From positions 62,001 through 126,000 of the forward strand of contig NZ_JAHKRN010000001.1 of the NCBI RefSeq assembly GCF_019396385.1: a DNA stretch of 64,000 nucleotides. Reading direction: 5' to 3'. Positions 59,446 to 64,000 of this stretch are shown piece after piece. Below the pieces are notes generated by a model. The model was not told where the DNA came from. It was given only the letters and a program-made list of their open reading frames with translations, and ran no database searches. Positions within the stretch are counted from its first letter, which is position 1. Every line of letters begins with the position of its first letter. Origin of the DNA: Nonomuraea harbinensis (GTDB lineage Bacteria; Actinomycetota; Actinomycetes; Streptosporangiales; Streptosporangiaceae). A program made the translations under genes and the position numbers.

Positions 59446-60366
59446 AGTGCCCAGCAGGCGGTCGTGCAGCATCCGGCCGTCCCGGTCCGCGAACGACCAG
59501 AGCGCGTCGGTGGCCAGCCAGAGCACCCCGACCTCGGGCCACAGCACGGCGACGGGGAAGAGCAGCGTCCGCAGCACCGCCTTCCCCGGCCCGGCGCCCT
59601 CCACCCGGAGCCCGAGGAGCCGTTTGCCGACGGTCGTGCCGCGCGGGATCCACACGTACAGGAACAGCAGCGCCACCACGGCCAGATCCGTGCCCACCGG
59701 CAGCTTCCCGGACTCCAGCTGGGAGAGCAGCCCCCCGAGACCGGTGAAGCGGCTCTCGGAGAGCAGCGGCATCACCAGGCCGAGCGCCGCGCAGAAGATC
59801 ACGTAGTCGGCCAGCAGCGCCGCCGCCCTGAGCCCGGTCCCTTCAGGGACAGGGCCGGGACGGCGCGGCATGCCGAGCGAGGCGGCCAGCACCAGCAGGG
59901 CCGCGAGCAGGTAGCAGACCTGGTCACGCCCCCAGCAGTCGGCCATGGCCACGAACCACTCCGGGCTGAGAACCGTCAGCGAGAAATCCGGCGCGGTGAC
60001 CGGCCCCGCCGCCGCCACCGCCACCAGCCCCCACGCGACCCGCCGCCCCACCGCCTCGGGATCCCCCTGTCGCAGGCAGCCCAGGAACCCGGCCAGCACC
60101 AGCACCGCCGGGAGCGCATACCAGTAGGCGACTTCCGCGACCGCGCCGAGGTCGCCGACCAGCGGCGACAGCACCGGCGTCGGCTTCGAACCGCTGTAGA
60201 GGCGGACCATGCCGTAGACGTCGCCGTGCTCCTCGAAATCCTCCAGCCCGGCCCACTCCAGCGTTTGCAGCGGTTCCGGCGCCGACCACTCCTCCCACAA
60301 CCACCACGTGGGCAGGAGAGCGATGAGGACGGCGGCTGCCCAGGCGGCACGGGATAACGGAAGCAC
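59392..60366 (-). CDS. RDD-family membrane protein
   Basis: 324 residues. The N-terminal half has three or four membrane helices; the C-terminal RDD domain (about 175-310) has LLADYVIFCAALGLV, PRGTTVGKRLLGLRV and ALWSFADRDGRMLHDRLLGT with its Arg-Asp-Asp-type signature. Function of RDD proteins is mostly unknown; some are ion exchangers. A truncated copy of its end lies at 56067. Confidence 0.87.
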   Translation of the reverse strand: MLPLSRAAWAAAVLIALLPTWWLWEEWSAPEPLQTLEWAGLEDFEEHGDVYGMVRLYSGSKPTPVLSPLVGDLGAVAEVAYWYALPAVLVLAGFLGCLRQGDPEAVGRRVAWGLVAVAAAGPVTAPDFSLTVLSPEWFVAMADCWGRDQVCYLLAALLVLAASLGMPRRPGPVPEGTGLRAAALLADYVIFCAALGLVMPLLSESRFTGLGGLLSQLESGKLPVGTDLAVVALLFLYVWIPRGTTVGKRLLGLRVEGAGPGKAVLRTLLFPVAVLWPEVGVLWLATDALWSFADRDGRMLHDRLLGTSVTFTRGHPATLRPPVP

Positions 60367-60380
60367 GACCGCAAACCGTA

Positions 60381-61796
60381 CTAGCTATAGATCACCGACA
60401 GAAAACGCACCAGGATCGCCTCCCGCAGCTCGGCCGGGAGCGCGTCCAGCACGGCGTTGACCACGGCCATCCGAGGCTGACCCGATCCCGGCCGCAGATC
60501 CACCCCCACCGAGGCGGCCAGCTCCGAGAAGGTGGCGTCGTCCAGCGCGTCCAGGTCCAGCCCGGTGATCAGCTCCACCAGCCCGTCGGGGACAACCGGA
60601 GGCCCGAGCCGCCGGGCGGCCTCCGCCGACTCGGCGATCACCTTCAGCATCGCGTCCACCCCGGCCAGCGTCACCCCCGTGACCGTGATGTGCAGGTTCG
60701 CCGGGATCCCGGCGTACGAGAGCTGCGGCTGCAGGAACCACCCGCGCGCCCGCGCCTCGTCGGCGAGCACGAACACGTCCGCGTCGTCGGAGGTGAAGGC
60801 CACCAGCGTCGACCCGGAGCCCAGCACGCGCAGCCCGCCGATCCCGGCCAGCCCTGCGCGCAGCCGGTCCGCCGCCTCCAGCGTGGCCCGTCCCAGCTCG
60901 ACGTACCCTTCCCGGCCGAGCGCCTGCAGAGTCGCCCACGCCCCGCCCAAGGGCCCCGCCGACCGGGAGCTCTGCACGGTCGCGTTGATGATCGTGTAGC
61001 CGGGCCAGGCCGCCGACGCGAAGTACGCCCGCCGCCGCATCGCCGGGTCGGCGAACAGCACCACCGACGCCCCCTTCGGCGCGTACCCGAACTTGTGCAG
61101 GTCGCAGGAGATCGACGTCACCCCCGGCACCGACAGGTCGAACGGCGGCACGTCCGCGCCCGCCTCGCGCAGCCACGGCAGCAGCCAGCCGCCCACGCAC
61201 GCGTCCACGTGGCAGAACACGCCCGCCTCCGCCGCGATCGCCGCGATCTCGCCGACCGGGTCGATCACCCCCTGCGGGTACGAGGGAGCGGACGCGACGA
61301 CCAGCACCGTGTCCTCGTCCATCGCCGCCGAGACCGCCCGCACGTCGGCCTTGAACGTCCCCAGGTCCACCGGCACCGGCCTGACCTCGGCCCCCAGGTA
61401 GTGGGCCGCCTTGTGGAAGGCCGGGTGGGCGGTGACCGGCAGCACCAGGTTCGGCCGGGGCCGGGAGGCCGCGTCGCGGGCCGCCTTCACCGCCAGCATG
61501 ATCGATTCGGTGCCGCCGCTGGTGAAGATGCCGTGGCCGCCGCCTAACAGGTCCGCGACGGCGCCGACGACCTGCTTCTCCATCTCGACGATGCTCGGGA
61601 ACGCCGTCGGGTCCAGGCAGTTGACCTCCAGCATCGCCGCATAGGCGCGGGCCGCCGCGTCGTGCACCTCGGGCCGCCCGGTGTCGTACACATAAGAGGT
61701 CACCTGGCCGCCGCGCACGGGCAGGTCGTGCTCGGTGAGCCGGGCGAGCTCGGCCAGCAGGTCCTCGGCCGTCCTCCCGATACGGGGCAGGTTCAA
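60381..61796 (-). CDS. PLP-dependent decarboxylase/lyase (sphingosine-1-phosphate lyase-like)
   Basis: 471 residues. The group II decarboxylase fold has GIFTSGGTESIMLAVKAARD (phosphate-binding loop), the His stacking the cofactor in VTAHPAFHKAAHYLG, Asp of HVDACVGGW and the PLP Lys235 in CDLHKFGYAPKG. The closest pattern is sphingosine-1-phosphate lyase/aromatic decarboxylase. The C-terminal 70 residues form an added helical tail. It diverges from a LacI regulator; the substrate is unknown. Confidence 0.9.
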   Translation of the reverse strand: MNLPRIGRTAEDLLAELARLTEHDLPVRGGQVTSYVYDTGRPEVHDAAARAYAAMLEVNCLDPTAFPSIVEMEKQVVGAVADLLGGGHGIFTSGGTESIMLAVKAARDAASRPRPNLVLPVTAHPAFHKAAHYLGAEVRPVPVDLGTFKADVRAVSAAMDEDTVLVVASAPSYPQGVIDPVGEIAAIAAEAGVFCHVDACVGGWLLPWLREAGADVPPFDLSVPGVTSISCDLHKFGYAPKGASVVLFADPAMRRRAYFASAAWPGYTIINATVQSSRSAGPLGGAWATLQALGREGYVELGRATLEAADRLRAGLAGIGGLRVLGSGSTLVAFTSDDADVFVLADEARARGWFLQPQLSYAGIPANLHITVTGVTLAGVDAMLKVIAESAEAARRLGPPVVPDGLVELITGLDLDALDDATFSELAASVGVDLRPGSGQPRMAVVNAVLDALPAELREAILVRFLSVIYS

Positions 61797-61919
61797 TGGT
61801 CCTCCTCAGCGGCCGAACCTAATTCTGTTATTCGGTTCCGTCAATCGTCCGATGGAAAGGCAGCGCGAAACCGGCTTTGCCTCCCTGTTAGCGTTATTGC
61901 CAATCTAGGGGGTGAGCGC

Positions 61920-62951
61920 ATGGCCGCTAAAGGGGACGAATCCGAGGCCCCGCGCAGGCCCGCCGTGCTGGGCGACGTGGCAGCACTGGCGGGGGTCTCG
62001 GCGATGACGGTCTCGCGGGTGCTCAACGCACCGCACCGGGTGCGGGCGGAAACCCGCGAGCGCGTGCTCGCCGCCGTACGCGAGCTCGACTACTGGCCCA
62101 ACCTGGCCGCCCGCCAGCTCGTCACCGGCCGCTCGGGCGTGCTCGGCGTGGTCAGCATCGACACGACCCTGTACGGTCCCGCGTCCACTCTCTACTGCAT
62201 CGAGCAGACCGCCAGGCTCAGCGGCTACAGCGTCAGCATCGCCAGCCTGAGCCTGCTCAGCAGACGGTCCATCGAGGAGGCGGTGCGGCGGCTGCGCGCC
62301 CAGGCGGTCGACGGCGTCGTCATCCTCGCCCCGCACGAATCCGCCGCCGACGGCCTGCGCCACCTGCCGCGCGACCTGCCCGTGGTGGCGGTCGACGCCG
62401 GTGAGGACATCCCCGTCCCCGTCGTCACCGTCGACCAGCGCGCCGGGGCGGCCAGGGCCACCCGCCACCTGCTCGACCTGGGCCACCGGACCGTCCACCA
62501 CCTGGGCGGGCCGGTCGACTGGCTGGACGCCAACTACCGGATCGACGGCTGGCGGCAGGTGCTGGAGTCCTCGGGCCGCCCGGTCCCCGAGCCGCTGCGG
62601 GGCGACTGGAGCCCGCGCTCCGGCCACGAGCTCGGCCGGCGCCTGGCCGACGACCCCTCGGTGACGGCGATCTTCGTGGGCAACGACCAGATGGCGCTCG
62701 GCCTCATGCGCGCCCTGCGCGAGGCGGGCCGCCGGGTGCCGGACGACGTGAGCGTGGTCGGGTTCGACGACATCCCGGAGGCGGCCTACTTCTGGCCGCC
62801 GCTGACGACGGTCCGCCAGGAGTTCGGCGAGGTCGGCAGGCACGCCTTCCACCTGCTGCTCGACCGCATGGCCGGCCACACCGAGCCGGCCCGCCGCCTG
62901 GTCGAGCCCCAGCTGGTCGTACGGGAGAGCACCGGCCCCGCTCCCGGCTGA
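61920..62951 (+). CDS. LacI-family transcriptional regulator
   Basis: 343 residues from ATG 61920, with CTAGGGGGTGAG upstream. HTH LGDVAALAGVSAMTVSRVLN at about 18-37, then a sugar-binding effector domain with the VSVVGFDDIPEAAYFWPPLT motif. It diverges from the PLP-enzyme gene across 123 bp. No clear palindromic operator was found in that gap. Target genes are not evident. Confidence 0.92.
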   Translation: MAAKGDESEAPRRPAVLGDVAALAGVSAMTVSRVLNAPHRVRAETRERVLAAVRELDYWPNLAARQLVTGRSGVLGVVSIDTTLYGPASTLYCIEQTARLSGYSVSIASLSLLSRRSIEEAVRRLRAQAVDGVVILAPHESAADGLRHLPRDLPVVAVDAGEDIPVPVVTVDQRAGAARATRHLLDLGHRTVHHLGGPVDWLDANYRIDGWRQVLESSGRPVPEPLRGDWSPRSGHELGRRLADDPSVTAIFVGNDQMALGLMRALREAGRRVPDDVSVVGFDDIPEAAYFWPPLTTVRQEFGEVGRHAFHLLLDRMAGHTEPARRLVEPQLVVRESTGPAPG

Positions 62952-62979
62952 CCCGTTTCCCGGGTGGCGGGCGGGCCGG

Positions 62980-64000
62980 TCAGCTCACTTCCGCCGCTGG
63001 CCTGCGGCGGCGGAACCAGTGGGGGTGCGACTTGACGAAGGTGACCAGGAACAGCGTCTGGATGCCGCCCTCGACGAGCAGGAAGAGGCCGCCGTCGACG
63101 CCCTGCAGCAGGGAGCCGCCGTTCAGGCCACCCCAGACGGCGACCAGCGCGCGGATCAGCGAGCTGATGATGATCGGCAGGGTGTAGATCGCGAACATGC
63201 CCAGGGCGACCGCCGCACTGGGCACGAGCAGCACCGCGTAGATCCGCACCGCCCGCCGTTCGCGGGCGGACAGCTCGGCGCTCGGATCGGCGGGAGGCCG
63301 CGCCCGCTTCACGACGGCGATCACCCGGCGGAGCAGGTGGCGGGCGTAGCCGAGCCCGTCGCCGAACAGGTTGCGGCAGCGCAGGAGGTCGGCGAGCACG
63401 AAGTAGAAGTCGGTCCGCATGTAGACGTGCATCTGCAGCGGCACGCTCAGCATGATGACCAGCGCGAGGGCCCGCAGGAGCGCCGCGATTCCCTCCGGCG
63501 GGTTCGCGTGGGCGAGCACGAGCAGCAGGGTCGCGAAGAGGAAGAGGTCGCAGGCGGTCCCGGCGAGGTAGACGCGGTAACGCGAGCGCCTCGGCACCGA
63601 CCAGATCGCGGTGACGTCCGTCTGCACGACCAGGTTGTGCAGACGGGTGCCGAACCCGATGCGTGCCGGGGTGCCGAGCGACCGCGCGGCCATCAGGTGC
63701 ATCAGCTCGTGCAGGCTGATCACCACCGAGAACATCGCGGTGTTGACCAGCGTCGTCAGCCCGATGTAGTCGCTCCAGAAGAAGTCGTGGTACACGGGCA
63801 CCAGATCGGGCCGGCCGAACAGGGTGACCAGCGCCGCGCCGACCACGACCGCCCACAGCACCCGCATCGGGCGGCCGAAGAGCCACCGCACGTGCCTCTC
63901 GGCCAGCCAGGGCAGGTGGGGCGGCGGGGCCTGCTCGGCCGGGTCCGGCAGGTCCGCGTCGTTCAGCCGGGCGACGAAGCCGAGCTCGACGAGTGCTTCC
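62980..64000 (-). CDS. Site-2-type (M50-like) membrane metalloprotease, 5' end outside window
   Basis: At least 339 residues; the frame runs to the window edge without a stop, so the true start is not seen. A possible internal GTG at 63891 is followed by LFGRPMRVLWAVVVGAALV. The metalloprotease motif HELMH (VVISLHELMHLMAARSLG) and six or more helices fit the PqqD-linked/peptide zinc metalloprotease family. The hydrophilic N-terminal piece in the window (ALVELGFVARLNDADLPDP) fits the end of a small N-terminal domain. Members often sit by RiPP or peptide-export genes; none are visible here. Confidence 0.82.
   Translation of the reverse strand, partial: EALVELGFVARLNDADLPDPAEQAPPPHLPWLAERHVRWLFGRPMRVLWAVVVGAALVTLFGRPDLVPVYHDFFWSDYIGLTTLVNTAMFSVVISLHELMHLMAARSLGTPARIGFGTRLHNLVVQTDVTAIWSVPRRSRYRVYLAGTACDLFLFATLLLVLAHANPPEGIAALLRALALVIMLSVPLQMHVYMRTDFYFVLADLLRCRNLFGDGLGYARHLLRRVIAVVKRARPPADPSAELSARERRAVRIYAVLLVPSAAVALGMFAIYTLPIIISSLIRALVAVWGGLNGGSLLQGVDGGLFLLVEGGIQTLFLVTFVKSHPHWFRRRRPAAEVS

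Overview
The window is high-GC DNA (roughly 70 percent G+C by eye) with dense genes, frequent GTG starts and many 4-nt ATGA/GTGA overlaps. This points to a filamentous or related actinomycete. The mix of LacI-controlled polysaccharide loci, WXG100-type toxin genes, GntR/HATPase trios and SigE-family sigma factors suggests the Streptosporangiaceae (Nonomuraea-like), but that genus-level guess is inference. I saw no tRNA, rRNA, CRISPR array or intact insertion sequence.

Left part (1-24.8 kb): mostly chromosomal housekeeping and signalling. It holds the 3' end of a CBM2-bearing secreted enzyme, a LacI regulator overlapping a membrane Ser/Thr kinase, a class A penicillin-binding protein, a KtrAB potassium system, a sulfotransferase/glycosyltransferase pair, Spo0M with a STAS protein, a HAD-ATPase fusion, an MFS transporter, a redoxin/CcdA pair, cytochrome oxidase subunit I, a SigE-family sigma factor with its partner, and a stand-alone CheB. 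Near 16.2-16.56 kb lie what look like remnants of a short-chain dehydrogenase and an ArsR regulator.

Middle (24.8-42 kb): a divergent pair of secreted cell-wall enzymes (an SLT-like/amidase protein and a GHL10 glycosidase) carry nearly identical C-terminal domains. Next is a LacI/sugar-ABC/sulfatase operon with a palindromic operator touching the regulator start codon. A LysR/EamA pair, a beta-lactamase-like hydrolase divergent from an unusual two-HTH regulator, and a TetR gene followed by a fused dehydratase-hydrolase complete this part. The TetR gene and the fusion gene share an LmrA/QdoR-like operator.

42-45.8 kb: a four-gene polymorphic toxin cassette on the minus strand (YbaB-like, WXG100-like, an 824-residue toxin, and a putative immunity gene). 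The toxin joins a WXG100-like/membrane N-terminus, a complete Nudix box and a C-terminal ADP-ribosyltransferase with visible R, STN and ExE motifs. It is the most notable system in the window.

45.8-55.1 kb: a LacI regulator diverges from a peptide-type (family 5) ABC transporter and a GH2 beta-mannosidase. The shared control region contains two near-perfect copies of the CelR/CebR operator TGGGAGCGCTCCCA, whose perfect copy lies 44 kb away at 2374. The likely role is import of manno- or cello-oligosaccharides and their hydrolysis in the cytoplasm.

Right part (55.1-64 kb): an accessory-looking stretch with lower GC near 55-56 kb. It has a hendecad coiled-coil protein, a truncated RDD copy, a PP2C phosphatase, a GntR regulator with repeated operators, a three-gene HATPase cassette and the intact RDD protein. 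After this come a PLP decarboxylase divergent from a fourth LacI regulator and a site-2-type metalloprotease cut by the window end.
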